DNA of 64,000 nt, taken from Paenibacillus taihuensis (lineage in GTDB: Bacteria > Bacillota > Bacilli > Paenibacillales > Paenibacillaceae). The position numbers were made by a program, and so were the translations under genes. Shown here one piece after another: positions 44,699-53,762 of the stretch (its first letter is position 1; each line of letters begins with the position of its first letter). The stretch covers positions 352,204 to 416,203 of the forward strand of contig NZ_QTTN01000001.1 of the NCBI RefSeq assembly GCF_003386535.1, written 5' to 3'. The notes below the pieces were generated by a model that searched no databases, had not been told where the DNA came from, and saw only the letters and a program-made list of their open reading frames with translations.

Positions 44699-45402
44699 AC
44701 CAAGAACAAGCGCCGAAACGCAAGCTGCTGGCGGTATTCGCTCATCCCGACGACGAATCGTTTATCTGCGGGGGCACCTTGGCCAAATACGCCTCGGAAG
44801 GCGTCGAGATCACACTAGTAAGTGCAACGAAGGGGGATATGGGGCGCCGGATGGGCAACCCGCCATACCTCAATCGAGAAACGATGGCTTCCGCACGCGA
44901 GCAAGAGCTGCGGGAAGCTTGTGACTGCCTCGGCATCGGCAGGCTGATCTTCTTCGGCATCCGCGACAAAACCGTAGAGTTCGAGGACGAAGCCTCGCTG
45001 ATTGGTCGCATCGAAGCGCTTATCCAAGAAGTGAAGCCGGACGTCGTGCTGACTTTCCATGAACGTTATGGCGGGCATCCGGACCACTGCGCGATCGGTA
45101 AGGCTACCACAACTGCCTTCCGGCGTTCAGCGGAAAAGGGATCGCTGTACTTCATTACATTCGGCGACGCCTTGGAGCGTCCGGAGCGTTATGGCTACAC
45201 GAAGAAGGACGTTGTCCGTATCGACGTGCATGCGCACAAAGCAGCTAAACTCGCTGCGTTCCGCGCTCACCGCTGCCAGACCGAAATTGACGAATGGGTA
45301 TGGCAATCCGATAATGCGGCGTTGTCCCGCTTAGGGAAGTATGAGTATTTCATGAAAGGGAATGTAGACGCGCCGCAGCGAGCGAGTGACGATTTATTTT
45401 AA
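44695..45402 (+). CDS. bshB2: Bacillithiol biosynthesis deacetylase BshB2
   Basis: 235 residues of the PIG-L/LmbE zinc deacetylase family. AHPDDESF (zinc ligands and catalytic Asp) and HPDHCAIG are both present. BshB enzymes deacetylate GlcNAc-malate to GlcN-malate in bacillithiol synthesis; BshB2 also removes acetyl from bacillithiol conjugates. It overlaps yojF. bshA and bshC are not in the window. Confidence 0.9.
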   Translation: MNQEQAPKRKLLAVFAHPDDESFICGGTLAKYASEGVEITLVSATKGDMGRRMGNPPYLNRETMASAREQELREACDCLGIGRLIFFGIRDKTVEFEDEASLIGRIEALIQEVKPDVVLTFHERYGGHPDHCAIGKATTTAFRRSAEKGSLYFITFGDALERPERYGYTKKDVVRIDVHAHKAAKLAAFRAHRCQTEIDEWVWQSDNAALSRLGKYEYFMKGNVDAPQRASDDLF

Positions 45403-45448
45403 TTTATTTTTGATTTGAATGAGAAAGTTTTCGGCCATGAAATAAACA

Positions 45449-45482
45449 GAAGCCGCTAGTAGAAACTAGCGGCTTCTTCGTT
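45449..45482. terminator. Bidirectional terminator
   Basis: Perfect 12-bp stem GAAGCCGCTAGT and complement, loop AGAA, between bshB2 and the convergent dehydrogenase gene. Confidence 0.88.
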
Positions 45483-45545
45483 ATTTGATCTATGAAGTGC
45501 TTGCGGTGCGATAGTGTCTGCGGAGCATTACTTGCAGCGGATCGC

Positions 45546-46712
45546 CTATGAAGGCGCAGCCTCGCCAATCGCGGACGCGGCGAGCATCTGAAGAACCGAG
45601 CTATCCATCGGCGGGTTATGCAAGCCGGCGCGGACGTCGCGGTAATAGCGCTCCAGCGGATTCGCGCGTGACAGGCTGGTGCCGCCGACGATGCGCATCG
45701 CCAGGTCGACGACGCGGATGGAGTTGTTCGTGACTGAATATTTGGCCAGACCAAGTTCCGGCCTCATCGCAGTCCGTTCCGACGGTTCCTTGTCCCAACT
45801 GTCTGCCGCCGCATACAACAGCGTGCGGGCTGTACGAAGCTCGATCTCCATCTCTCCGATCATTTGCTGTACAGCAGGGAGGGAGGCTATCGGCTTATCC
45901 AAGGAATTAGGTTTATACGAGCGGGCGAATGCCAGCGCATAATCGCGCGCAGCCAGGGCGATGCCCATATAGCAAGCCGGAATATGCAGCAGCCACCCGC
46001 CGCCGTCATCGGTGCCTTTACCAGTCAGCCGGCTGTCCGCGCTGGCGAAAGCGCCGTCGAGCACCACGTCATGGCTGCCCGTTGCGCGCATTCCGATCGT
46101 GTCCCATGTCTCTATGATCGATACTCGATCCGACCGATGGACGAGAAAATCGGCCGTACAGTCTTCATCCGGGATGTAGGCGGAGACGACGAAACGGTTA
46201 AGAATCGGCGACAGCGTGCTGAACGTCTTCCGTCCCGTGATCCGCCAGCCTCCATCCGCGGCAACGGCGGTCGTCTCGGGACGGCCGCCGCGACTCGGAC
46301 TGCCGGAGGACGCTTCGCTGGCGAAGGTGTTGATCATCGTGCCGTCTTTCACGACGGAGCGGCAAAGGGCTTCGAACGTTTCCGCCGGCCACTTCCCGGT
46401 GGTGCGCAAATGCATGATTTGGCCGAGATGCCAGCCGACGGCAAGCGCGGTTGAGCCGTCCCCGTAAGCGAGCCGTTCCTGCAGAAGGACGAACTCATAC
46501 AGCGTGATTTCGTCGCCGCCGTAAGCACGCGGAACGGTCAGCTTGAGATATCCGTTCTCCCGCAGGTCAGCGAAGTTGTCGAACGGAAACGAGCCCTCGC
46601 GGTCATGCCGGGGAGCACGCTCCGAGAATCGGGCTGCCAATCGCTCGACGAGCTCGACTCGGCATCGTTCCTCATCGCCCCGAATAGGGCTGTCTATGAA
46701 TCGTTTCATCAT
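45546..46712 (-). CDS. Acyl-CoA-dehydrogenase-like flavoprotein
   Basis: 388 residues. LKLTVPRAYGGDEITLYEF, an FASEASSGSPSRGG region where classic enzymes have flavin-contact TEP/GSD motifs, GWRITGRKTFST, and IGMRATGSHDVVLDG are clear family markers; MRIVGGTSL is the C-terminal segment. The usual catalytic Glu region is not evident, so it may belong to the FMN-dependent monooxygenase branch (SfnB/DszC-like). It follows the aldo/keto reductase by 16 bases on the same strand. ATG after AGGAG. Confidence 0.85.
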   Translation of the reverse strand: MMKRFIDSPIRGDEERCRVELVERLAARFSERAPRHDREGSFPFDNFADLRENGYLKLTVPRAYGGDEITLYEFVLLQERLAYGDGSTALAVGWHLGQIMHLRTTGKWPAETFEALCRSVVKDGTMINTFASEASSGSPSRGGRPETTAVAADGGWRITGRKTFSTLSPILNRFVVSAYIPDEDCTADFLVHRSDRVSIIETWDTIGMRATGSHDVVLDGAFASADSRLTGKGTDDGGGWLLHIPACYMGIALAARDYALAFARSYKPNSLDKPIASLPAVQQMIGEMEIELRTARTLLYAAADSWDKEPSERTAMRPELGLAKYSVTNNSIRVVDLAMRIVGGTSLSRANPLERYYRDVRAGLHNPPMDSSVLQMLAASAIGEAAPS

Positions 46713-46728
46713 GACTACACTCCTTGAG

Positions 46729-47709
46729 TTACTGAAAGCCTAATACAGGATGCGGCACGTAGAGCTCTTCCAGCGCAGTAATTTCTGCGGAAGTGAGGTC
46801 AAGCGAGAGCGCTGCTGTTGCGTCCTCCAGATGGCCGGGCTTTGTCGCGCCGATGATCGGTGCCGTAACCGGTGATTTGCTCAGCACCCATGCGAGCGCG
46901 ACCTGGGCTTGCGGCACTCCGCGTTCGGCTGCGATGCGAGAGACGCGATCGACGATCGCGCGGTCCGACTCAATGGCGGACGTATATAGAGTCTTGCCGA
47001 ATGCGTCGGTTTCCGAGCGTTCGCTAATTTCGTCCCAACCGCGCGTCAAGCGGCCGCGGGCCAGCGGGCTCCAAGGGATGACACCTACGCCGAGATCCTC
47101 GCAGAGCGGAAGCATTTCTCGTTCTTCCTCGCGGTACAGCAGATTCAAATGATTTTGCATGCTGATGAATTTGGTCCAGCCGTGTTTCTCCGCCGTGAAC
47201 TGCGCTTTGAGAAACTGCCACGCGTACATGGACGATGCGCCGATATAGCGGGCTTTACCCGACTTCACGACGTCGTGGAGTGCTTCCATCGTTTCTTCGA
47301 TCGGCGTCTGCGGGTCCCAACGGTGAATTTGATAGAGATCGATATAGTCCGTACCAAGTCTTCGCAGGCTATCGTCGACTTCGCTCAGGATCGCTTTGCG
47401 CGACAAGCCGGCCCCGTTCGGACCTGGCCGCATGCGGCCGTGTACCTTGGTCGCGATGACAACGTCCTCGCGCCGGGCGAAGTCCTTCAGTGCGCGGCCG
47501 ACGATTTCTTCGCTTGTTCCGTCCGAGTAGACGTTTGCGGTATCGAAGAAATTGATGCCAAGCTCGAGCGCCTTGCGGATGAAAGGGCGGCTCCGCTCTT
47601 CATCCAGCGTCCAAGAATGCGTTCCTCTTGACGGTATGCCATAGCTCATGCAACCCAGACATAGTCTGGATACTTCCAGGCCAGTTTGGCCTAGGCGGGT
47701 ATAATCCAT
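46729..47709 (-). CDS. Aldo/keto reductase
   Basis: 326 residues. The AKR tetrad is present: Asp56 (FFDTANVYS), Tyr61, Lys88 (IATKVHG) and His129 (LYQIHRW). NADPH-binding elements are GVIPWSPLARGRLT and PIIGATKPGHLEDA. It reduces carbonyls on an unknown substrate. First gene of a two-gene operon with the acyl-CoA-dehydrogenase-like gene. Related to the yeast Aad / E. coli YajO branch by its TGLEVSRLCLGCMSYG opening. Confidence 0.93.
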   Translation of the reverse strand: MDYTRLGQTGLEVSRLCLGCMSYGIPSRGTHSWTLDEERSRPFIRKALELGINFFDTANVYSDGTSEEIVGRALKDFARREDVVIATKVHGRMRPGPNGAGLSRKAILSEVDDSLRRLGTDYIDLYQIHRWDPQTPIEETMEALHDVVKSGKARYIGASSMYAWQFLKAQFTAEKHGWTKFISMQNHLNLLYREEEREMLPLCEDLGVGVIPWSPLARGRLTRGWDEISERSETDAFGKTLYTSAIESDRAIVDRVSRIAAERGVPQAQVALAWVLSKSPVTAPIIGATKPGHLEDATAALSLDLTSAEITALEELYVPHPVLGFQ

Positions 47710-47856
47710 TTCTGCTTCCTCCTCTTATTTCGTCGACCTAGTAAGGCGAACGGAGTCTGCTAATCTCGTTGTTTACTCTATGGTACCGTTTTTTCGAGGG
47801 GATCACAATTTTCCCTCAGAAATGGAAGCGGGATGTTATTACCCCACCTACCCAAG

Positions 47857-47870
47857 CGAACGTTCGTTTG
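47857..47870. promoter_or_regulatory. LexA-box-like site
   Basis: CGAACGTTCGTTTG differs by one base from the Gram-positive LexA pattern CGAAC-N4-GTTCG, and directly precedes a TATAAT at 47872-47877 upstream of the DinB-family gene. One mismatch means it may be chance. Confidence 0.35.
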
Positions 47871-47904
47871 CTATAATTTAGTGAACTCTAGGAGGTGGAC
47901 ATGC

Positions 47905-48408
47905 TTGGACAGTTCAAGTATTGTGATTAATCTGCTATTAAGGAAATACAGAGCGGATCAGAAATGGACTCGTATCGTGATTGAGCAATTATCTGAAGAG
48001 GATCTCTGCTGGTCACCGACACCTGAGAGCAATAGCATAGCTAATCTAATCGCACATATATCTGGAGCAGCGCGTTATTGGTTTGATGCCGCTTACTACG
48101 GCACTCCACTGAACGAATACAGGAGCATCGAATTCGAGCGAGAGCTGCAAATGTCGAAAGATCAAGCACTGGAAATCTCGAAGAAGTCGTATGATTCCAT
48201 TATCGGGGTTCTCGAGTTGATGAAAGCAAACCCTGAACGATTGCTGGAACAACCATACTTACATTACCCGCCGTTCGACTCAGGTGCCTTGAACAATCAA
48301 TGTACCGTTCTAGAAATGCTTTTACATCAATTTAGACATTTACCTAGTCACACGGGACAAATCATGTACATAGCAAAAATGAGAAAGGGTCATTTGGTGT
48401 GGGATTGA
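47905..48408 (+). CDS. DinB superfamily protein (DUF1572)
   Basis: 167 residues from TTG 47905, six bases after AGGAGGTGG; an out-of-frame ATG at 47901 opens only nine codons and earlier in-frame starts have no site. The three metal-ligand histidines of the DinB four-helix bundle appear in NLIAHISGAARYW and LLHQFRHLPSHTGQI. Members include bacillithiol-dependent transferases; function here unknown. Confidence 0.85.
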   Translation: MDSSSIVINLLLRKYRADQKWTRIVIEQLSEEDLCWSPTPESNSIANLIAHISGAARYWFDAAYYGTPLNEYRSIEFERELQMSKDQALEISKKSYDSIIGVLELMKANPERLLEQPYLHYPPFDSGALNNQCTVLEMLLHQFRHLPSHTGQIMYIAKMRKGHLVWD

Positions 48409-48477
48409 AGCTTTCGTCTGCCCAGTAACCATTCCTGCAACTTCAACGAAACATCAACGAAACATCATCGAAAGTTC

Positions 48478-48522
48478 AGCGGCAGTCGAGGACTCTAGTC
48501 CAAGACTGCTGCTATTTTTTTT
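48478..48522. terminator. Terminator after DinB-like gene
   Basis: AGCGGCAGTC / GACTGCTGCT outer stem (one G-U) with an inner GGACT/AGTCC hairpin, then nine T. Near-duplicate atcaacgaaac phrases precede it (48441-48473). Confidence 0.82.
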
Positions 48523-49439
48523 TAGCTGGTTTCGAACGCTTCCGGTACTGGTTTTCGATGAAAAGCTTTAATATCTTGAAGCGGAGGAAGACCGAAGAGT
48601 CTGCGGTATTCTCGGTTGAATTGAGCCGGGCTTTCGTATCCGACTTCCAGTGCGGCGGTGGTCGCATTCGCTGATCCGTTCAGCATCAGGCGTCTTGCCT
48701 CCTGGAGGCGCAGCTGTTTCTGATATTGCTGGGGAGCCATCGTTGTGACCGCTTTGAATTTGTGATGAAGTCCGGAGACGCTCATTTTGGACGACCTCGC
48801 TACTTCTTCGATCGTAAAGGTTCTGTTGTAATTCTGTTTAATCCATTCAATCGCTCTGCTGATCCCCTCGTTCTGTTGGTCCATGAATACGCGTTGGACA
48901 AACAAGTGCCCGTGATCCCCCGTGAGCAAGCGGAATATCATCTCGCGTTTGAGCAGCGAAGATAGGAAGCGGACCTCTGCTTCAGACTTATCCCGCAGCT
49001 CCAACAGCCGAATGAATAAGAGCTGTAATTGCTCATCGGATTTGCCGACGTATGCACCTGGACCGAGCTTTCGGTCGACTGGCTTAACGCTGATACCGGT
49101 GTCCGTTAGGACGGAAGCAATCTCATCCGCCGTTATATCGATTCGCAAACCGATATAAGGTGATTGGGGCGTAGCATCGACGATCTGGCCGGAGGCAGGT
49201 ATATCGATTAATGATACCAAGTAATCGCCTGAGCCATAATAGATCGTATCCTGTCCGAGATGGAGCTTCTTTCTTCCTTGTAGAATCAGGCAAAAGGAGG
49301 GAGTGAGGACACCAGATGTCATCGCCGTCGGCCGACTGCGCCGGACCAGCGAGAAGAAAGGGATCGATGTTTCTGTACGACCCTCCGCAAGATCAAGGGA
49401 AGTTAACATGTTCACTAACTGATTCAGCTTCGTCTGCAT
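48522..49439 (-). CDS. AraC family regulator with AraC_N domain
   Basis: 305 residues. The N-terminal half (PTAMTSGVLTPSFCLILQGRK, YLVSLIDIPASGQI) is the AraC_N (PF06719) ligand module. The C-terminus carries two helix-turn-helix units (IEEVARSSKMSVSGLHHKF, ALEVGYESPAQFNREY). Divergent from the MFS gene with 188 bases between, so it probably regulates that pump. Confidence 0.9.
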   Translation of the reverse strand: MQTKLNQLVNMLTSLDLAEGRTETSIPFFSLVRRSRPTAMTSGVLTPSFCLILQGRKKLHLGQDTIYYGSGDYLVSLIDIPASGQIVDATPQSPYIGLRIDITADEIASVLTDTGISVKPVDRKLGPGAYVGKSDEQLQLLFIRLLELRDKSEAEVRFLSSLLKREMIFRLLTGDHGHLFVQRVFMDQQNEGISRAIEWIKQNYNRTFTIEEVARSSKMSVSGLHHKFKAVTTMAPQQYQKQLRLQEARRLMLNGSANATTAALEVGYESPAQFNREYRRLFGLPPLQDIKAFHRKPVPEAFETS

Positions 49440-49627
49440 GGGAACGTCCTCCCAAAGTCAATTTTCCTCTCCTAATTATATGTTCTTTCCTTAGTTGTGC
49501 CAACCTGTTTAACAAACGATCAAAAATCTGATTTGCAGTATTGAGCAATTTTTAAGCAGGAACGATCTACTTCCCAATGTCGCTACGCGTCATAATGACG
49601 ATAGAACTTGAAAGGGAGGTTACCTTC

Positions 49628-51055
49628 TTGAATGAACATTCGAAACGAATGATACTGACAATGATTATTGCCTGTCAGTTGATGATGGTGCTCGACGCCT
49701 CTGTCTTGGTTACCGCGATGCCCGAAATCGGCCGCTCGCTGCATCTATCGACGGCAGCACTAACTTGGGTACAGAACGCTTATATATTGGCATTCGGAGG
49801 ATTCCTGTTGTTAGGAGCTCGAGCGGGGGACATTCTAGGAAGGAGAAAAACATTCAGCGCAGGGATCGCCTTGTTCACGTTAGCCTCGATGCTGGCTGGT
49901 TTGGCACCTTCCTCTACACTGCTGCTTGCGGCTCGTGCTCTACAAGGATTGGCTGCAGCGATGGCGACGCCTTCGGCACTAGCCTTGTTGTCCGTTAGCT
50001 TCTCGGAAGCACGGGAACGATCGAAAGCGATCGCCATCTACAGTGCCGTGTCAGGAGCAGGCGGGAGCGTTGGTCTGATCATCGGCGGATTGTTGACAGA
50101 CCTGATCTCTTGGCGAGCAGGGATGTTCCTCAACGTACCGATTGGCATTGCACTTCTCCTCATCGTGCCACGATACATGCAGGAGACGGAGATGAAAGCA
50201 GGCCGTCTGGATATCTTGGGAGCCTTGACGTCGGTAATCGGCATGACGGCATTAGCATTCGGCTTCGTTCAAGCTGCTTCTGTCGGATGGGGAGCGCCGG
50301 AAGTATGGGGATCGCTTGCCGTTGGAGGTGTCTCGCTTGCGGCTTTCGTGTGGATTGAAGCACGAGCGAAAGAACCGATTACGCCTCTTCGCTTGTTTGC
50401 GAGCAGAACGAGATCCGGTGCCTATTTGGGTAGGTTGTTGCTCTTGTGCGGAAATTATCCGATCTTTTTCTTCATCCCGCAATATTTACAGAACGTCCTG
50501 CACTTCGATTCCTTGGAGGCTGGACTCGCGATCATGCCGTTCACAGTCGTTCAGTTCGGGATGATGTATGCAATGCCATCGCTCGTAACCCGATTCGGGA
50601 ATGTGAAAGTGCTGATCGCCGGATTGGGAATCGCGATCGCGGGAACAAGCTGGCTAAGTCAAATCTCGGCTGATTCGAGCTTCTTCCCTGAATTGTTCTT
50701 CCCATTGATCGTCATGGGTGGTGGTGCCGGGTTGATCTTCCAACCTTTCACAACGCTTGGGTTGTCGGGCGTGGACGCCAAAGACGCGGGAGCAGCGTCG
50801 GGGCTCGTCAACGTTGCTCATCAGACTGGCGCGTCGCTCGGTCTCGCGGTACTGATTGCCGTCTTCGAGGCGGCGAACCAGCAGGCAAATCCTTCGACTG
50901 CAACTTTTGCCCATGCGATCTCGATCTCGATCTGGGGCTCGGTCATGTTCTTGACAGCTTCACTCGTGGCGGTCTTGATCTTCCTGATACCTAGAGCGCG
51001 CGCAACAAGCCGCCAGGGCATGAAGCCAAGACAGATTACTCTAAGGGACCAATAA
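49628..51055 (+). CDS. MFS transporter, DHA2 (14-helix) drug exporter type
   Basis: 475 residues from TTG 49628, eight bases after AAAGGGAGG; the in-frame ATG 49577 has no site. The first helix has DASVLVTAMPEI, the loop GARAGDILGRRK is MFS motif A, and GAGGSVGLIIGGLLTD fits the exporter motif C region. Fourteen membrane segments are expected from length and hydrophobic spacing. It probably exports drugs by proton antiport under the divergent AraC regulator. Confidence 0.92.
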   Translation: MNEHSKRMILTMIIACQLMMVLDASVLVTAMPEIGRSLHLSTAALTWVQNAYILAFGGFLLLGARAGDILGRRKTFSAGIALFTLASMLAGLAPSSTLLLAARALQGLAAAMATPSALALLSVSFSEARERSKAIAIYSAVSGAGGSVGLIIGGLLTDLISWRAGMFLNVPIGIALLLIVPRYMQETEMKAGRLDILGALTSVIGMTALAFGFVQAASVGWGAPEVWGSLAVGGVSLAAFVWIEARAKEPITPLRLFASRTRSGAYLGRLLLLCGNYPIFFFIPQYLQNVLHFDSLEAGLAIMPFTVVQFGMMYAMPSLVTRFGNVKVLIAGLGIAIAGTSWLSQISADSSFFPELFFPLIVMGGGAGLIFQPFTTLGLSGVDAKDAGAASGLVNVAHQTGASLGLAVLIAVFEAANQQANPSTATFAHAISISIWGSVMFLTASLVAVLIFLIPRARATSRQGMKPRQITLRDQ

Positions 51056-51072
51056 TTGAACAAAGCACGATG

Positions 51073-51106
51073 GGCAGCCTGTCAATGTGGATCGGCTGCC
51101 TTTTTT
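51073..51106 (+). terminator. Terminator after MFS gene
   Basis: GGCAGCC / GGCTGCC with a 14-base loop, then TTTTTT. From here to 51272 I see nothing further except AT-rich promoter-like sequence. Confidence 0.8.
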
Positions 51107-51272
51107 CCATGAAAGAACGAGCAGTTAGGAGCAAAGAGTATTCCTAGTCGTGTGTGTTTAAATAAACGCAAGATGCTCATCCTAAGTGAGGGAGTTTTTC
51201 GTCGAAATTCGAGACATTTTGCATCTGTACGAAATGTGCATAATGAGCTAAAATAAAAGTATTCAAGTTCAT

Positions 51273-51290
51273 TTGTGAATAATTTCACAG
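51273..51290. promoter_or_regulatory. Rex operator upstream of yjlC-ndh
   Basis: TTGTGAA-TAAT-TTCACAG matches the Rex consensus TTGTGAA-N4-TTCACAA except the last base. In B. subtilis the redox repressor Rex controls the yjlC-ndh operon, the same gene pair as here. Confidence 0.75.
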
Positions 51291-51356
51291 TGTGGCCGAT
51301 ATCAGCCTGCAGCTTAGGCTGGCGGTTTGATGATTTCATCTGAGGGAGGAAACAAG

Positions 51357-51791
51357 ATGTCTGAAACAACAGCAGTATTGGAGCAAGGAGCTGCAGTTAA
51401 GGAAGCAGTGGCAAAGCTCGACGTGTTGGACCAGCTTTTGAAACCGGAAGTGCAGCAAGCGATCACCGCATTGGTGGATCAACTTCCGAAATTGGCGGAA
51501 ATGATGACCGTCATGACGGGCATCTACGATCTCGCGCAGAAAGTCTCCAAGGACAGGGTCCTCATCCAGGATACGCTTGGCGGATTCCAAGAAGTTCTTA
51601 AGCCGCTTGGCGAAAAAGTGAAGGACTACGCTTCTGCGGCAATTGAAGCGAACGACCGTGCGGACCAAGGCGGACCTACGATCGGCGTATTCGGCATGGT
51701 CAAATTGCTGAAGGATCCTGAGCTGCAGCGCATGCTTCGCTTCGGACAAGCCTATCTGGATATCTTGGGCGAAAGAAAATCACAACAATAA
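51357..51791 (+). CDS. yjlC: DUF1641 protein, YjlC-like
   Basis: 144 residues from ATG 51357 (GAGGGAGG); the in-frame ATG 51327 is upstream of the site. LDQLLKPEVQQAITALVDQLPKL and a FGMVKLLKDPELQRMLRFG end match DUF1641. In Bacillus this small protein precedes ndh; it is thought to associate with the dehydrogenase but its role is not established. 28 bases before ndh. Confidence 0.85.
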   Translation: MSETTAVLEQGAAVKEAVAKLDVLDQLLKPEVQQAITALVDQLPKLAEMMTVMTGIYDLAQKVSKDRVLIQDTLGGFQEVLKPLGEKVKDYASAAIEANDRADQGGPTIGVFGMVKLLKDPELQRMLRFGQAYLDILGERKSQQ

Positions 51792-51819
51792 TAGCGACCG
51801 TTAGAATGGAGGAATACAG

Positions 51820-52998
51820 ATGAGCAAGGAAATTCTGATTCTCGGCGGCGGTTACGGAGGCTTGCTGGCAGCGCAATCCGTCAGAGATCATCTTACAACC
51901 GAAGAAGCGAATGTTACGATCATCAACCGCTCGAGCACGCACCAAATTATCACTGAGCTGCACCGTTTAGCTGCAGGCAATGTGTCCGAAAAAGCAGTAG
52001 CGCTCCCACTCGAGAAGCTGCTGAAGAAGAAGAGCGTCAACGTTGTTGTTGGCGAAATTCAGTCGATCGACGTACAAAGCAAGAAAGTTGATCTGAGCAA
52101 TGGTTCTTCCTACCGTTATGACGCGCTCGTTCTCGCTCTGGGCAGCGAAACGAACTATTTCGGCATTCCGGGACTGCAAGAAAACAGCTTGATCCTGAAG
52201 TCCGTCAACGATGCGAACAAGATTTTTGCTCATGTCGTGGATCGAGTCAAAGCATATGCGAAATCCAAAGCTCCAGAAGATGCTACGTTCGTTATCGGCG
52301 GCGGCGGTCTGACAGGCGTCGAGCTTGTCGGCGAGCTGGTTGATGAACTGCCGGCGATTTGCCGTGCGAACGGCGTAGACTTCTCAGATATCAAGCTGAA
52401 GCTGGTTGAAGCAATGCCTACGATTCTGCCGATGTTCTCGCCGGATCTGATCAACCGCGCGATGACGAGCCTGCAAGCTCGCGGCGTAGAATTCCTGACG
52501 AGCCTTCCGATCACGGAAGTAAAAGGAAATGTAGTTACGTTGAAGGACGGCCAAACGATTACGTCGAACACGATCGTATGGACGGGCGGCGTACAAGGCA
52601 ACTCGCTCGTAGCGAACTGCGGTATCGAAGTGAACCGCGGCCGCGCAACAGTCAACAGCGCACTGCAGTCGACATCGCACCCTGATGTCTACCTGGCTGG
52701 CGACTGCGCAGTTGTCTTCGCACCTGAAGGCAGACCATATCCGCCGACTGCACAACTCGCTTGGCAAATGGGCGAATTGGTTGGCGTTAATATCGCTGCA
52801 GCCTTCAAAGGCACGAACACAGAAGAATTCAAGCCGGTATTCTCCGGAACGCTTGCGAGCCTAGGCCGCAAGGACGGCATCGGTGCGATTGGCGAGACGG
52901 GCATCGAGCTTCGTGGTACGCCGGCATCGTTGATGAAGAAGGCGAGCAACGCGCGTTACCTGTCGCACATCAACGGCCTCTACACACTGGCTTACTAA
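51820..52998 (+). CDS. ndh: Type II NADH dehydrogenase (NDH-2)
   Basis: 392 residues. FAD-binding GGGYGGLLAAQ (N-terminal), NADH-binding GGGGLTGVELVGEL (about 157-170), and VYLAGDCAVV near the flavin. No transmembrane helix; NDH-2 is a peripheral membrane enzyme that passes electrons from NADH to menaquinone without pumping protons. The Rex box upstream indicates induction at high NADH/NAD+. Starts with ATG after GGAGG. Confidence 0.9.
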   Translation: MSKEILILGGGYGGLLAAQSVRDHLTTEEANVTIINRSSTHQIITELHRLAAGNVSEKAVALPLEKLLKKKSVNVVVGEIQSIDVQSKKVDLSNGSSYRYDALVLALGSETNYFGIPGLQENSLILKSVNDANKIFAHVVDRVKAYAKSKAPEDATFVIGGGGLTGVELVGELVDELPAICRANGVDFSDIKLKLVEAMPTILPMFSPDLINRAMTSLQARGVEFLTSLPITEVKGNVVTLKDGQTITSNTIVWTGGVQGNSLVANCGIEVNRGRATVNSALQSTSHPDVYLAGDCAVVFAPEGRPYPPTAQLAWQMGELVGVNIAAAFKGTNTEEFKPVFSGTLASLGRKDGIGAIGETGIELRGTPASLMKKASNARYLSHINGLYTLAY

Positions 52999-53039
52999 GA
53001 GCCGCTTGGGCACTTAAATAACATCTTTGAATGACAACC

Positions 53040-53090
53040 AGCAGCCTTGGTTCGGCACTATGATGCCGAATCGGGGCTGCTTTATTATTT
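53040..53090 (+). terminator. Terminator of yjlC-ndh operon
   Basis: AGCAGCC / GGCTGCT with a second inner stem TTCGGCA / TGCCGAA, then TTTATTATTTT. Confidence 0.85.
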
Positions 53091-53116
53091 TAATAATCAT
53101 AAAGTGAGGGTTAAGA

Positions 53117-53596
53117 ATGAATGCCAAGTCTATTCTCATCGATCAGTTAAACGCTTGTTATCACGATAAGAGCTGGTTTATTCCGCTTCAAGACATACTT
53201 AAAGATCTAAGTGCAGAACAAGCTGCGAATGAGCATGCCAGTAAACAATCGATATGGGGAATCGTGAATCATCTTATTTTTTGGAATGAGAAATGGCTGG
53301 AGAGATTTGAGGTCGGAAATTTTGAAATAGATGGTGAAATAAACAATGACGATACGTTTTATGTAGATCCAGACACGATAAATGATTCTGAATGGAATAG
53401 GACCCTTCAAAGACTCGAAACAGTATTTAGAAGCTGGACTGTGGCGCTTGAGGAAAGCGATGAGTTTAAACTAACCTCGGAGATTCCTTCTTATTACAAT
53501 GCTCCATGGTGGGGCGTAGTATCTAATCTATCCATACATAATGCGTATCATATCGGTCAAATTATGCTGCTCAAAAAAACAATGCAAAATCAATAA
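53117..53596 (+). CDS. DinB family protein
   Basis: 159 residues. Metal-ligand histidines appear in IWGIVNHLIFWNEKW and SIHNAYHIGQIM, the standard first and last DinB sites. It has no near partner and is AT-richer than the ndh operon. Substrate unknown; a bacillithiol-S-transferase-like role is possible for the superfamily. Only distantly similar to the DinB-like protein at 47905. Confidence 0.88.
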   Translation: MNAKSILIDQLNACYHDKSWFIPLQDILKDLSAEQAANEHASKQSIWGIVNHLIFWNEKWLERFEVGNFEIDGEINNDDTFYVDPDTINDSEWNRTLQRLETVFRSWTVALEESDEFKLTSEIPSYYNAPWWGVVSNLSIHNAYHIGQIMLLKKTMQNQ

Positions 53597-53622
53597 GGAC
53601 AATTCATACGATTCGAAACACG

Positions 53623-53658
53623 AAGGCTGCAGACAATTCGATCTGCGAGCCTTTTTTT
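53623..53658 (+). terminator. Terminator after DinB gene
   Basis: AAGGCTGCAGA / TCTGCGAGCCTT (one bulge), then seven T. Confidence 0.8.
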
Positions 53659-53762
53659 ATTGAACTTTTGTGCGTTCTAACCGTATTATTTTAAGAGTAG
53701 GGATTTGGGAAGGGTTGGAAATTGGAATTTTCAATCAAGGTTTTCAATCAAAGGAGGCTATT

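Noticed and set aside
48441..48473. Repeated atcaacgaaac phrases
   Set aside because: Two to three imperfect copies only, directly before a terminator; no clear meaning.
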